Assembly: GCA_037447655.1 (NCBI GenBank)
Contig: JBBHKE010003186.1
Coordinates: forward strand, 1-34,317
Source: Zygnema cylindricum
Taxonomy: Eukaryota; Streptophyta; Zygnematophyceae; Zygnematales; Zygnemataceae
DNA length: 34,317 bases
Reading direction: 5' to 3'
In this document: positions 1 to 9,973 of the stretch, in pieces
How the letters are laid out: the number at the start of each line of letters is the position of its first letter
Position numbering within the stretch: position 1 is the stretch's first letter
Notes under the pieces: model-generated
Told to the model about the DNA's origin: nothing
Databases searched by the model: none
The model's input: the letters and a program-made list of their open reading frames with translations, nothing else
Made by a program: the position numbers and the translations under genes

Positions 1-362
1 GTGAAGGCTAAAATACTTTGTTCTCATATGACAACATTAGGCATATTGTCACTTATACTTTCCTTGACCTTTTAGTCATCTTACTGCATATTGGACCAAA
101 TATCGGGTAATATGACTAGAAAATGACCAAAACATGACCAGAAAAATGTAAATGAGAACATGCCTAGTGAAGTCCTCTGATGTATTTGAGTTTTGAGGTT
201 TGTTTTCTCTCAATGTATTCGTCATTAATCCCTTACATTTGTCAAAGCTATAAATAGTTGTTAGGTCCCATAGACAAGAATTCCTTTATGGGACTTTAAA
301 TACTCTGGGATTCTATATGTGACCATCGGCTTTGTTCTTTTTTCATACATTATTTATCTTCA
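1..362. other. 5' flank of the IPK2 gene
   Basis: AT-rich non-coding DNA. I see no exon in it. The IPK2 frame read upstream from its ATG meets a stop at 297-299, so the first exon does not extend far to the left. Repeated short ATGACCAGAAAA-like words occur around 110-150 but do not form a clear array. Confidence 0.5.
248..257 (+). promoter_or_regulatory. TATA-like box upstream of IPK2
   Basis: CTATAAATAG matches the plant TATA-box consensus and lies about 105 bp upstream of the IPK2 ATG, a sensible spacing for a core promoter plus a short 5' leader. This is assigned by sequence match and position only. Confidence 0.4.
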
Positions 363-1484
363 ATGGATTTCAACGGAGCTTGGTTTTTTAATGCAGAGGG
401 AAGGTTGGGATCTCTTGTGGACGATGATGGGAAGTTCTATAAACCTTTGCAAGGGGGGGACCGAGGAGATAAGGAAACAGCATTCTATGAGACTCTTTGG
501 GGAGATAAAAATGTGCCCGATAACGTAAAGAAGTTTTTCCCGATGTTTTTTGGCACAGTTTTGGTGAATGCCGTAGGAGACAAAGGCGCTTGCAATATCC
601 TCTCAAATACGTTCATTTTGACAACTTCATTTTCACACATTAATTTTTTCACATTAATTTTGTCACATTAATTTTGTTACATTCATTTTAACACATTCAG
701 TTTGAGGCATTCATTCTGACATTTTTTTCGCTATTCTGGAGGTTACGTTTGTCAAGTTGTTAAAAATGAAAAAGTGTGTAGAACTGTGAATGTTTGTCGA
801 TGGATTCCTAAGCCTGTTTATACAACTATTAAGAGTCCTTGGAAGGGAGTTTCTTAAGGGATGTTACAAATTCATGTTTCTACTCCATCAACGACCTTGT
901 TCATTTTCTGTCGTGGGAAACTGGTTATCAGTTGAAAATTATCCCTTGCCTTTTGCCCCGTTATACCAATGTTACACAGACAACCTATTTGCCATTTTCT
1001 TCTTTAATCTTTTGGACATATTCTGTTCTAAATAAATGTTCTTATAGATTTATTGGAGACATTTGGTGGAGACCAGCCATTGTTTGTGCTTCTTTTTTGC
1101 ACAATTTTGGCTCTACTATAGCTCTCTTGTAACTCTATACAATCTTTGGTTTTAAGATAAACTGAATGGGGGGAAAATTTTGTAAAAGAAAAGTTTGGTT
1201 AACTCATACGGATTTTGGCCTTGGCATATACTGAATTTTGGAAAGAATTTGTAAAGAAGAGTTTCTTGACAGTCTACGCAACACAGCATGCAGTAATGGA
1301 GGATTTAACACACGGATTTCAACATCCATGTGTGATGGATATTAAGGTATGGTTAAAGCTTTAAAAACATTTTTTGTGTATGCGTTGGTTCCTTGTTTGG
1401 AATATTTGAAACTGCCCATCAGTAGTATAGTTAGTGAAATATTAGTGTTAACATTTCATAATCATTATCATTGTCATTATTATT

Positions 1485-1521
<37 letters not shown>

Positions 1522-4500
1522 CATCATCATCATCATCATCATCTCTTTGTCATCATTATCATCATCATCACTGCCGTTGTCATATATATATTTTTAGGTA
1601 TCAGAGCTCCTGTACTTCTTTTCACGGACTTAGTGTTGGGATATCTATTTTATTTTCCTAGTCTTTTGGAGGCTGCTTATTGACTATGGGCAAGAAGGAA
1701 GTTGAAGAATTTTTTCTTGTAAAAGGGAATGTTTGCAATGATAAAAAATCGGAGGCTGTCTTGTTGTACCCTCCCTTTCAGAAACAATAAACAAATTTTG
1801 AGTGATTTTTTTTTTTTTGTTTTTTGAATTAAAGTGTATAAATAGCATGCAACTGAAAGGATTATATGTTGCATATGATATACATCGGATAAATAACACG
1901 CAGTTTTTGATTTATAAGTTAATCTTCATGTTCAGGTTGAAGTCGAAGACAAATTTTGATAGAGACTACAGTTTTTCAGATACAATCTTATATCATCTTT
2001 CCATATGTCATTTTCTCGACATGTCAGTTTATATTCCACATATCATTTTATATCATTTTTTATTTTTTATCATTTTATCACACATGGTTTTTTTTTTTTT
2101 TTTTACCAGCTGTGGCAAGATCTTCCAGTGCTTAAACAAAAAATCATGAATGATCTTTAATTTAATAAGTTTTATGCTCTGTAGAAGGACTTATGGGAAT
2201 GTCAAACAACTGAAGCATTTGTGTGTGGAAAAAATAAAAATTTCATTTGCAATTCAGTTCATTCTTTTAAGTTTTTTTTTTTTTTTTTTTTTTCAGTTGG
2301 GAAGGAAGACTTGGTACGAGGGTGCCCCTGAGAAATATATTGAGAAGTGCTTGTGAGCTTTCTTTCTCTGCTACTTATCTCCCTTCCTTATCTTTGCAAA
2401 AACAGTGTGGTATTATCTTTGAATCTTGTTGTCACCAAAAGTCTTTGCCAGGCATTATTGAGTCATTCCCAATGCATGAGTTTTCGGTGCAAAATTTTTT
2501 ATTCGTAAATGGGTTTGAGTAGAATCATCCTCTAGTTGTTTAAAAAATAAACATTTCTGATTTTTACTGGCTGTTGTATAGGGGATTTTTTGCTAAATGT
2601 GTCTTGGGATGGGGGTGGGACAGAGAAAAAGACGCGAGCACAACTTCCGGAAAGTTAGGGTTCAGGGTTGCAGGAATGCAGGTAAGAGAAGTCTTCTTCA
2701 AATAAATAAATAAACGATTATAGGACATTTATTTATCTACCTGAATGTTGAAGCGTATCGTTTAACTCGTTTCCTATCACATTCTCTAACAATATCCTTC
2801 AGTCAGATTTCAGATGATTATTGCTGGTGTATTGTTTTACAAAAAGTTTTAATTTAGACCTTCTACAAGCATATGGCACGCACTCATCACATGCCCGGTT
2901 GGATATTTTTCTGAAGTAAGAAAGTTGTCAGATGTTCCATTTTGTACTTTTAGTTACAGAAACATACTTTACCTTTCATGCCTCGTAGAACGAAATAAGA
3001 AATCGTTTGGGAATGGTTTAGTAATAGGAATCTCCTTTTCAGAACATGTATACAGTGAACTGGAAGGGATGCCGTAGAATAAGAAATTCAAACAGAGTAT
3101 TGAGTAACTCACGGTTGTTGTTGATTAGCATAAGGTTAATTTTTACTTTCTGCAAACAAAATATGGAGAAAATATAGAGAAATTTCGGACATGTACTCAG
3201 AACCTAAAACTAGATGAGCACACAAGGGACAGAACCGTCAGCAGACAGCTTAGTCTATTTCATTGACAAGAAAACCTTAAATTTTTGTTCGATGTCTTCA
3301 TCTGTAAGGTCTGAATTAGAGGCAAAAATGCTCTATTCGTACTTATAGCTAAGAATTTATTTGTTCTTATTTAGAGAAAGATTCCTCTAAAACAGACAGT
3401 TCGCTGTATTTTTAACATTGCTTTATTCTTGTCCGCAAACAAAGACACAAATATAGTTTTATTTTTATTTGGGGAAGTAAGAGAAATAGTGTGCTATTCC
3501 GATCCACGAGAAATTAGATGTCTTCATCTATAAGATATGAATTACAGACAAAGATTGTTGTAATTTTGTTTGGAAACAAATACTGCTTTGTTCTTATTAG
3601 GAGGCATAAGAGGCAAAGACTGCTTTATTTTTATTCACAAGAACCTATTCAAATTATGGCTTCCATCTTCAAGCCATAATATAGCGATACAATTTTTTTA
3701 TTTTTTTCTTTTGGACAGGTCTATGAGCCGAGTTCTGGTAATTCATGGAAAGCCGATCGTAACTGGTGCAAGGAAATTACAGAAGAGAAAATGGAAACAG
3801 TTCTGGGTCGATTTGTGTCGCTACATCCCTTTGAGGAAAAGGGAGAAGGAGAAACACTCGCACCTCAAGTATATAGGGGACCCGGGGCAATTCTGGAGCA
3901 ACTGGCTGAACTTAGATCCTGGTGAGATATTAACCAATCAGTTGTCAAAGCTTTTGGGGTTTGGGTTTCGATTTTGATTTTGAGATTTTGGGATCTTGGG
4001 ATTTTGGAATTTCAGGTATTGTGATGTTGAGGTTTTGTGGTTTGTGGTTTTGAGGCTTTGTGGTTTTGAGGTTTTCTGGCTTTTGAAGTTTTAGCTATCA
4101 TGGTTGAGGCAATCGAGGTAATAGAGAAATTGTAGATATGGAATATACTTCCATCCTTCTAGGTAGCCTCAGGTAATGTTTGACTTTTTGTTGTATGGTA
4201 GCGTACCACTATTAGCCTTATTGTTTTTTCTTGCCCTTCAAACTCATTTTTCCGTGCACACTTGTTGGATTAGAATCCGATGGTTGCGATAGAAATGTAA
4301 GGCTCTTACCTTCCGGTCAGCAGTCTCCATATGAAAATCTAACGCTTCTATACATAGAAAAGTTTATTTAAGTGGCGAAAAAGACATCAATATTAATAAG
4401 GGATACAGTATACATTGTCAGTTATTGAAAACTACTCGTAGGAAAACACAGTCCGCATTTAACTGTAAAAAAAAGGAAAAACCAAATAATTAAAGGAGTT

Positions 4501-5729
4501 TTGAAGTAATCTCAATGAGATGTATGGCTATTTAAGACTTCTGCATTGCTACCTTGAGAATTGGGCGGTCTTAATTTTGAGCTTTCCTTTTTTTCTTTTC
4601 CTTCCTAAAATGTATGGTACCGATTCTCAGTTCCTACATTGTATAATTAGTGTGGCAGTAAGCCCAGTACCTACGATTTTGTCCGTATACTAGTAGGTGA
4701 TTACACTGTCAAATTGTTGAAAACTACTCAGGTATTGTGAGTACTACGGGAGTAATTGTGTACTTCATACAGTTCCGTAAGTAGTCATATACACGGTTAT
4801 TTACTTACAAAAAAATATTTTCTGGAACTTTAAGTGAAATCCAATAGCGATTCTATATTTTACGGGAGATACTGCAATCGGTAGTATTCCTCATATATAA
4901 ATCCCCTTTAGTTTCTTAAGGGTTATAGATGTTCCTACACCCTAAATTGCTATTAACGAAAATAACACAAAATTCTGTCCCGGTTTTCTTTGCCCTCTTA
5001 AAACAAAATAGCGTTATTTAATACGAATTGTTTTTTTTTTTAACGCTAATTCTTTTTCGTTTATGTGAGTGATAGTACATATTGTGGGACTGTCCATGCA
5101 ATTCACTCAAACTACTGTTATTACTAAACACTGCTTTTTATTTTTGTTTTTGTGTGTGGAATACCTTATTAATGGACCAAGGAATGATGTTGAGGTTTCT
5201 TGGTTATAGATTTATAGTAGCCTTTGTGGTAGAGGTTTTGCAATTATTTTTGGACGGAAGTGTAAACTATGATTTTGCTCACACGGAGAAACATTTGGTT
5301 CTAATTTCTTTTCCTTCTTTCCTTCTTGTTCTTCTTATTTTTTCTTCTTTCTTCTTTCTTCTTTCCTCCTTCCATCCTCCTCCTTCCTTCTTCCATTGTC
5401 CTTCGTTCTTCTTTCTTCTTCTGATTATTTTTTCTTCTCATTATTTCATATCTCAAATTTCTTACTTCTTTTTTTTGCGTCCTATTTGTTTTGTTTTGTG
5501 TGGTATTGATTTCGGATCGTGAAGGTTCTCGGTTCAAACCTCGTATCATTTCTATTCAAGTTCCATTTTGGTAATTTATGAAGGGAAGCCGACAACCGAT
5601 GGTTCCCCTCCAAAGACTTCACTCCGATTGGTCGATTTTGCCCATGTTATTGATGGGAAAGGAGAGATTGATAAGAATTTTTTGGAGGCGATTGATGCCG
5701 TAACGTCCTTTCTTACAAAAATCGCCTAG
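363..5729 (+). CDS. IPK2: Inositol polyphosphate multikinase (IPK2 type), six exons
   Basis: This kinase phosphorylates inositol tris- and tetrakisphosphates on the way to InsP5/InsP6. Exons: 363..572 (end uncertain, 563 possible), 1287..1346 (start uncertain), 2297..2352, 2624..2681, 3719..3921, 5525..5729 (stop TAG). Together they give about 263 residues, somewhat under the 280-300 usual in plants. Visible family signatures: LVDDDGKFYKPLQGG near residue 20; the inositol-binding motif PCVMDIKLG (PxxxDxKxG, residues 84-92) split by intron 2; RKTWYEGAPEKYIEKCL in exon 3; LGFRVAGMQVYEP across exons 4/5; SSSIL (207-211); and LVDFAH (231-236), the metal/ATP-binding site. Introns 3 and 5 are phase 2 and the others phase 0. 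The start is the first in-frame ATG after the stop at 297. The domain match is clear; only the exon 1/2 junction is unresolved. Confidence 0.88.
631..720 (+). repeat. 14-bp degenerate tandem repeat in IPK2 intron 1
   Basis: About six units of a 14-bp word close to TCACATTAATTTTG, drifting to CACATTCAGTTTG and GGCATTCATTCTG at the right end. It lies just inside the first intron. Confidence 0.7.
1460..1572 (+). repeat. (ATC)n microsatellite in IPK2 intron 2
   Basis: A run of TCA/CAT triplets with a few interruptions (ATTATT near its left end, CTTTG near 1545). It translates as poly-His or poly-Ser in two frames, but it lies between exon 2 (ends 1346) and exon 3 (starts 2297), so it is intronic and not a coding repeat. 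Confidence 0.9.
3291..3552 (+). repeat. Pair of 36-bp direct repeats in IPK2 intron 4
   Basis: Copy one at 3291-3326 and copy two at 3517-3552 share GATGTCTTCATCT, then (G/A)TAAG(G/A)T, then TGAATTA, with about five differences. Related CTTTATTCTTNT...AACAAAGAC words lie after each copy, so this may be an old larger duplication with a period near 226 bp. Confidence 0.55.
3950..4090 (+). repeat. G/T-rich low-complexity tract
   Basis: Repeated GGTTTTGAGG, GATTTTGG and TTTGTGG words, with almost no C on the plus strand. It begins about 30 bp inside IPK2 intron 5, immediately after the exon 5 donor (GTGAGA at 3922). Confidence 0.7.
4204..4410. mobile_element. Miniature inverted-repeat element, type A, degenerate copy
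   Basis: It shares the type A body: CCGTGCACACTTGTTGGATT, GGTTGCGAT, CTTACCTTCCGG, and TTTAAGTGGCGAAAAAGACAT before the right end. The outer ends are decayed (left TACCACTATTAGCCTTATTG; right ATTAATAAGGGATACAGTA). It lies in IPK2 intron 5. It was recognised by comparison with the better copies at 24917-25137 and 27884-28098. Confidence 0.75.
4936..5077 (-). mobile_element. Miniature inverted-repeat element, type B, reversed degenerate copy
   Basis: The left end reads TACACCCTAAATTGCTATTA, matching the shared terminal motif. Read on the minus strand, the body (TTAAATAACGCTATTTTG, then ACAGAATTTTGTGTTA before the end) follows the right half of the intact copy at 25921-26122. The far end is badly decayed, so its boundary is approximate. 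It lies in IPK2 intron 5, about 450 bp before the last exon. Confidence 0.55.
5300..5475 (+). repeat. C/T-rich low-complexity tract
   Basis: A long stretch of TTCTT, CCTTC and CTTCC words, pyrimidine-only over most of its length. It ends about 50 bp upstream of the IPK2 exon 6 acceptor (AG at 5523-5524). It could act as an extended polypyrimidine tract, but that is inference from position. Confidence 0.75.
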
Positions 5730-8246
5730 CTCTAGTTGTGGTATCACCTTTTATTTGTTTTTTTTTTCTTTCTCGTATTTTGTTTTCCTCTTTTGTTTCA
5801 TTTTTTTTTGTATCATCCTTTTCTTTTATCTTTTTTATCGGACGATGGGGAGGTCCAATGACTATTTAAGATATTGTGAATCTGAAGGCCATGTCACATA
5901 TTTTCCCTTATTATGTTAGTTTTGTCCACTTCTTTTGTTGTTTTAGTAGTGTTCTTGATTTCCTCTTAAAAATGAATATATTTATTTCCAAAAACGTGAT
6001 GGTAAGACCATCAAAGTACAAAACATGATTGTCACTAAAAAGAATTGATGACCAACAAAGGTAAAAGGCAAAAATCCCAAAGGATCAAAAACACAACAAA
6101 AGTGGTTTAATAATAAGCACAAAATTTGTTTAAAAGCCTAAGGGTTAAAGGTAGTGTTGTGTAACGGTGGGTTTTTGACGATAACCGATATGTCCCTTTC
6201 ATTGGCTTACCAATAATCAATATATTGGCACAATATTTTGGTACGGGTGCTATCGTGATAAAAAATCGATAATACCGATAATATTGATAACGCCGGTTTT
6301 TCATCGCGATAACACCGATACCGATATTTATTGGCAAGAATTGCACGGTATACTCCGTATAGTTATACGGAGAGCTGTCCATATTGAAGTCCCGTTATAC
6401 AGAGTACTTTATAGATTGTCATACGAGGCATGCCACGCTATATACAGTCAGTAAAATAATACAACATATTATAAAGTATTATCATTCGCCGACTAGGAAT
6501 TTGTTGGTCTAGGAGCGATATATCAGGACCCGTCACCATTCGATAACAGATAACTATCCGTGTTGGTTTTATCGCAAAAAGTTTCTTGCCAATATACAAT
6601 GTTAGTTAAAGGTCATATCACGAAGAATGTACTCTGTAAGTTAACTTTTTTGTTCATATCATTTCCTCTCATTAGTGTTTTGGTTTTTAAGGGTTTTTTG
6701 TTACCGTTTCGAACTTTCTAAAGTTCAGCATCATCAATTTTTATGGTCCGTAGAAGCCCAGCGAAGGTGGCCTGGCTCTTCTACATATTTGCGTATTCCC
6801 ATAAGATTAATAACAATTCTTGCTATGCAAAAAATTGAAATCCAAAAACCCCTTAACTACCTGGTTGAGATGTCCATGTTGCACATTGATGACCATGTTG
6901 CAATATTTGCACTGAATTTCACTTCGGAACGATATCTGGAATAAAGACTTCCGTAAAAAAGCACGACGGTATAACTCGAAGGAACAGAATAGGAAAGAAA
7001 AAATGAAGCTAAAAAGCCTCATGCGCATGTAGGCAAATTAAAAGGAGAAGCAGTGCGAAATCATCTAAACAAATAGCTTAGAACAGAAGAACAAAGAAAC
7101 GATTTAAGAATTACAATTAGCACAAGCCTCATAGCATTCCGTATTCACACTTACCAACAGGTAAATGGTTGACATACTAATTACATCAGGGCGAAAATAA
7201 CAGATAGCACAGAAACTGAACGACAGGAAAAAAACCTAACAGGGAAATTGTTGTGGTTCACTTTTACACAACCCAATGTCACTAAAGTTGTCTCGCAAGA
7301 CAGAAGGTCACCTCTCTACAAATAGTAGTAGCAAAAGACAAGAAAGTACCAAAAGAAAAAAAAGAGAAAAGAAAGTACCACTGTACCATTTTTCTAAAAG
7401 GAACACATGCGCCCTTTTACATTCTCCGAGACCGTAGGATGAAAAGGAGGTACCACCACACGTTCTTCTACATTCTTTCGCATTCTTCTACATGCTTTTA
7501 CACTCTTAGAGACTGTAGGAGCTACTCGCTACAAACAACAAGAGGACCAAATTTGAACAAATTTTAGACCTCTACCAAGGTCTGCAAAATCGAGAATTTC
7601 TGCACGACCTCCTCTTGGATCAATCTTAAAAAGGAAAAGCGTGAGTTGCAAAACTCGATCACATATTTCGAAACGTAGGCTCCAAGACATTCGCTTGAAG
7701 TAAAATCTTGAATTGATTTTGTGACATACATGGGGTCATGAGAGGCTCAAGGTCTGGCCGGTGTTTACCACAGAGGTAGAGGGGGAGAGAGAGAGTCCCG
7801 ACAGCAGGTCCATCGTATCATATGGTTCCCCAAGTCACAGTACACGGCTCAGGACACGGAATAGGAACTAAACACATGGAAAGGGACAGAAACTCGTTCC
7901 TAACACTCAGGAGAAAAATGTAGTCCCTTGTAGCCATTTCCCTCGCCTGTTGGTGGAGCGGACGATGCGATTGAGACTCTGCAAGAACAATGATCATCGC
8001 ACATGTTCAGTTTACAGAAAATTTTATTTGTTTCTTTATCCAAAGAAAATTCACGACAGTCACTTGCCTAATGGAAACGTTTCTTTACTTTACCAAGAGG
8101 TTTAATTATTGGAGACGCTATTTGCTGTAACCAAGTATTGTACGCGTACAATACGGGGTTACAATATACAGCATTCCAATTGTTTCGCACATTAAACCTA
8201 TGATCTCGCCTACAGAAATTGTGTACAAGGACTGTTATAACGACAG
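5730..8246. other. Intergenic DNA between the IPK2 3' end and the UPF1 3' end
   Basis: Besides the CCGATA-rich patch listed separately, I see only T-rich runs just after the IPK2 stop (5750-5840), small hairpins (GATGGTAAGACCATC near 5998), and a 27-bp direct repeat around TTTTACATTCTCCGAGACCG at 7417 and 7496. Open frames up to about 90 codons resemble no family I know. IPK2 polyadenylation presumably falls in the first few hundred bases, but no single signal stands out. Confidence 0.5.
6178..6330. repeat. CCGATA/CGATAA short-word repeat cluster
   Basis: The word CGATAA or CCGATA recurs irregularly (ACGATAACCGATATG, TCGATAATACCGATAATATT, GCGATAACACCGATACCGAT). On the minus strand it reads as a Tyr/Arg-rich low-complexity frame. 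It is followed by a hairpin, CTCCGTATA/TATACGGAG, near 6353-6372. Its origin is unknown. Confidence 0.45.
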
Positions 8247-8264
8247 TGGGTGAATCGCCACAAC

Positions 8265-8640
8265 TACGACAAATCCACCTGAATGTTTGTGTAATGTATT
8301 CATACAGTCGTACACAAAAACAGGTTATAGACAAAACAGGTCATCAAGGTTAAACAGGTTTACTACAAAGGAATCTCTACATCTACTACAAACCCATCTG
8401 AGAGTTTGTCTTTTTTGTGAAATCGTATGAACTTGTACAATTAAAACGTTTCACGTATATTTTTGCAGACGGATGCTCCACACAATTAAGCAAACCTCCT
8501 ACAAATTGGCTAGTCGCACTTTGAAAAGTTTTGACATACCTGCTTTTTGTGTGGCAAAATCTCCCGGTAAAAAGAAACAAAATCGTTTTAATTGGAGAAG
8601 AAGTATGATTTCACAAAAAGACAAACTCTCAGATTTCGGC
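8265..8640. repeat. Decayed fold-back with three related arms
   Basis: CTGAGAGTTTGTCTTTTT followed by GTGAAATC (from about 8397) returns as an inverted copy, GATTTCACAAAAAGACAAAC (8609 on), with ATTAAAACG words at the inner side of both arms. A third, direct, weaker copy starts near 8265 (ACGACAAATCCACCTGAATG). On the minus strand the outer direct copies can be read as TFRWICRSCGDS and TLRWVCSRCRDS, a repeated CxxC pattern that could be a remnant of a zinc-ribbon domain. The frames are broken, so this is a relic at best. Confidence 0.5.
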
Positions 8641-8746
8641 TGTAGAAGAGCCTGTGTTTTCGATTGATACATCCTGTGTTGTACTTATTTACATGTGCAA
8701 TTGTGGACAGATTCACTAAAAAAAATTTGTTCAAGTGAATTTGTAA

Positions 8747-8974
8747 TACACTGCCCACTGATATTAGCATTGATTTTTAAGATTTATTAGGATTGTTAAC
8801 AGGATTTACTAGTGTTGATGCAAAACTAAAATATATAACACTAATTTAGTGCAATGGGATGTGGCAGATATTAGTCCACTCCCTCAAAATAGGTGTCGTT
8901 AACACTTATATAATTTTCAGCCAAAAAAGTCGCGACCGAATTAGTGTTATGAAGTCTAACAACGATGCAGTGTA
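8747..8974. mobile_element. Miniature inverted-repeat element, type B, degenerate copy
   Basis: Left end TACACTGCCCACTGATATTA and right end AACAACGATGCAGTGTA are degenerate versions of the shared terminal repeat. The body matches the intact type B copy: CTAATTTAGTGCAATGGGAT, GTGGCAGATATTAGTCCAC, ATAATTTTCAG, and CGACCGAATTAGTGTTAT. The length is about 228 bp, close to the 202-bp reference copy at 25921. Confidence 0.75.
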
Positions 8975-9540
8975 GTTAGAGAGACTCGCCCATAGCAGTT
9001 ATAACAGTCCCCTTATGCTTAGTTCCTCTATGGAAATTAATTATTATGGATTTATTTTTTGTTTCCCTATGGAAATTGTTCATTACCCCGTGTGAAAACA
9101 TGCATATGTTTTCCCAATCCAAAGCAGTAGTGCTCCTAAAACTAGTCAATGACTAAATACATCAGTAAGAAATAAATTCAAGAGAAAATGTAGAGTCATA
9201 AGTTTGCAACGGCCCTTGCAAATTAGAATCAATAACAATAGCTTGGGCAAGATAGGGGCAGAAGCATCCGCTCGTTTAAATATTATCGACAAACTTTGGA
9301 TAAAAAAAAGACAAGAAGCCACACATATAAAAAGGGCGCCTTCTTCCTGTTCTTCCTCCTCTCCATCCTCTCTTGACATATGTACAGATCTAGACATGCA
9401 ACGTATAGAGACAAGTGAAATATCTTCATTTGTTTATTTGACGTGACAGATTTAGACATGAAATAATGCAGAGACATGACTTACTGTACCAACCTGACAT
9501 ATGTAGGCATGCAACATATGCCTTGGCAAACAATGTACTC

Positions 9541-9755
9541 TACACCATGAATAGCTATCAGCATTAAAAAATATATAACGTGCACTTATTTTAATGTAAT
9601 TAGTTCTCATTTAGGTCCAAGTGGCGTAGATGATTTCAGCTGTTTAACAAATTAGTGTTAAGAAAAATCAGTATTATTAACACTTTTATGTACAGCGACC
9701 AAAAAAAATCGGCACCAAATTACTGTTATTAACTCTAACAATGATTCACAGGGTA
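9541..9755. mobile_element. Miniature inverted-repeat element, type B, degenerate copy
   Basis: It starts TACACCATGAATAGCTATCA and ends near AACTCTAACAATGATTCACA, GGGTA. Internal CGGCACCAAATTACTGTTAT matches GGCACCGAATTAGCGTTAT of the 25921 copy in the same relative place. It lies about 220 bp beyond the proposed UPF1 stop codon, so it may fall in the 3' untranslated or termination region. Confidence 0.7.
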
Positions 9756-9973
9756 ATTCTCCTTCTCACCTGTACAGGTCACAATTTCTTGACCGGGAAA
9801 TACTGCCCAAATGCCTCCACACGCAGCATTGCCTCAAGGTGACGTCACACAGGCCACAACGACGAACTTCTCATGAACCCCAAATAGAAACCCCTATTGT
9901 AGCCTTTTGTTGCGAAATTTGTGAGAGTGAATTCGCATCCACTGGATGCTCCACCGGAAACGTTTTCTGGACA

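Noticed and set aside
1471-1597. Poly-His and poly-Ser open frames
   Set aside because: They are translations of the (ATC)n microsatellite inside IPK2 intron 2.
1594-1615. TATCAGAGC word like a retrotransposon primer-binding site
   Set aside because: There is no LTR end before it and no element after it; it lies in IPK2 intron 2 and is likely chance.
5301-5549. Lys/Glu-rich minus-strand frame
   Set aside because: It is the complement of the C/T-rich tract in IPK2 intron 5 and has no coding support.
6328-6599. TATTGGCAAGAA and TTCTTGCCAATA as possible ends of a transposon
   Set aside because: The 12-bp inverted match is real, but the flanking sequence is not colinear between the arms and no element body is evident.
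7780-8000. Possible extra minus-strand exon after a TTCTTGCAG acceptor
   Set aside because: It lies beyond the proposed UPF1 stop, gives only about 23 codons before a stop, and matches nothing; at most it would be untranslated.
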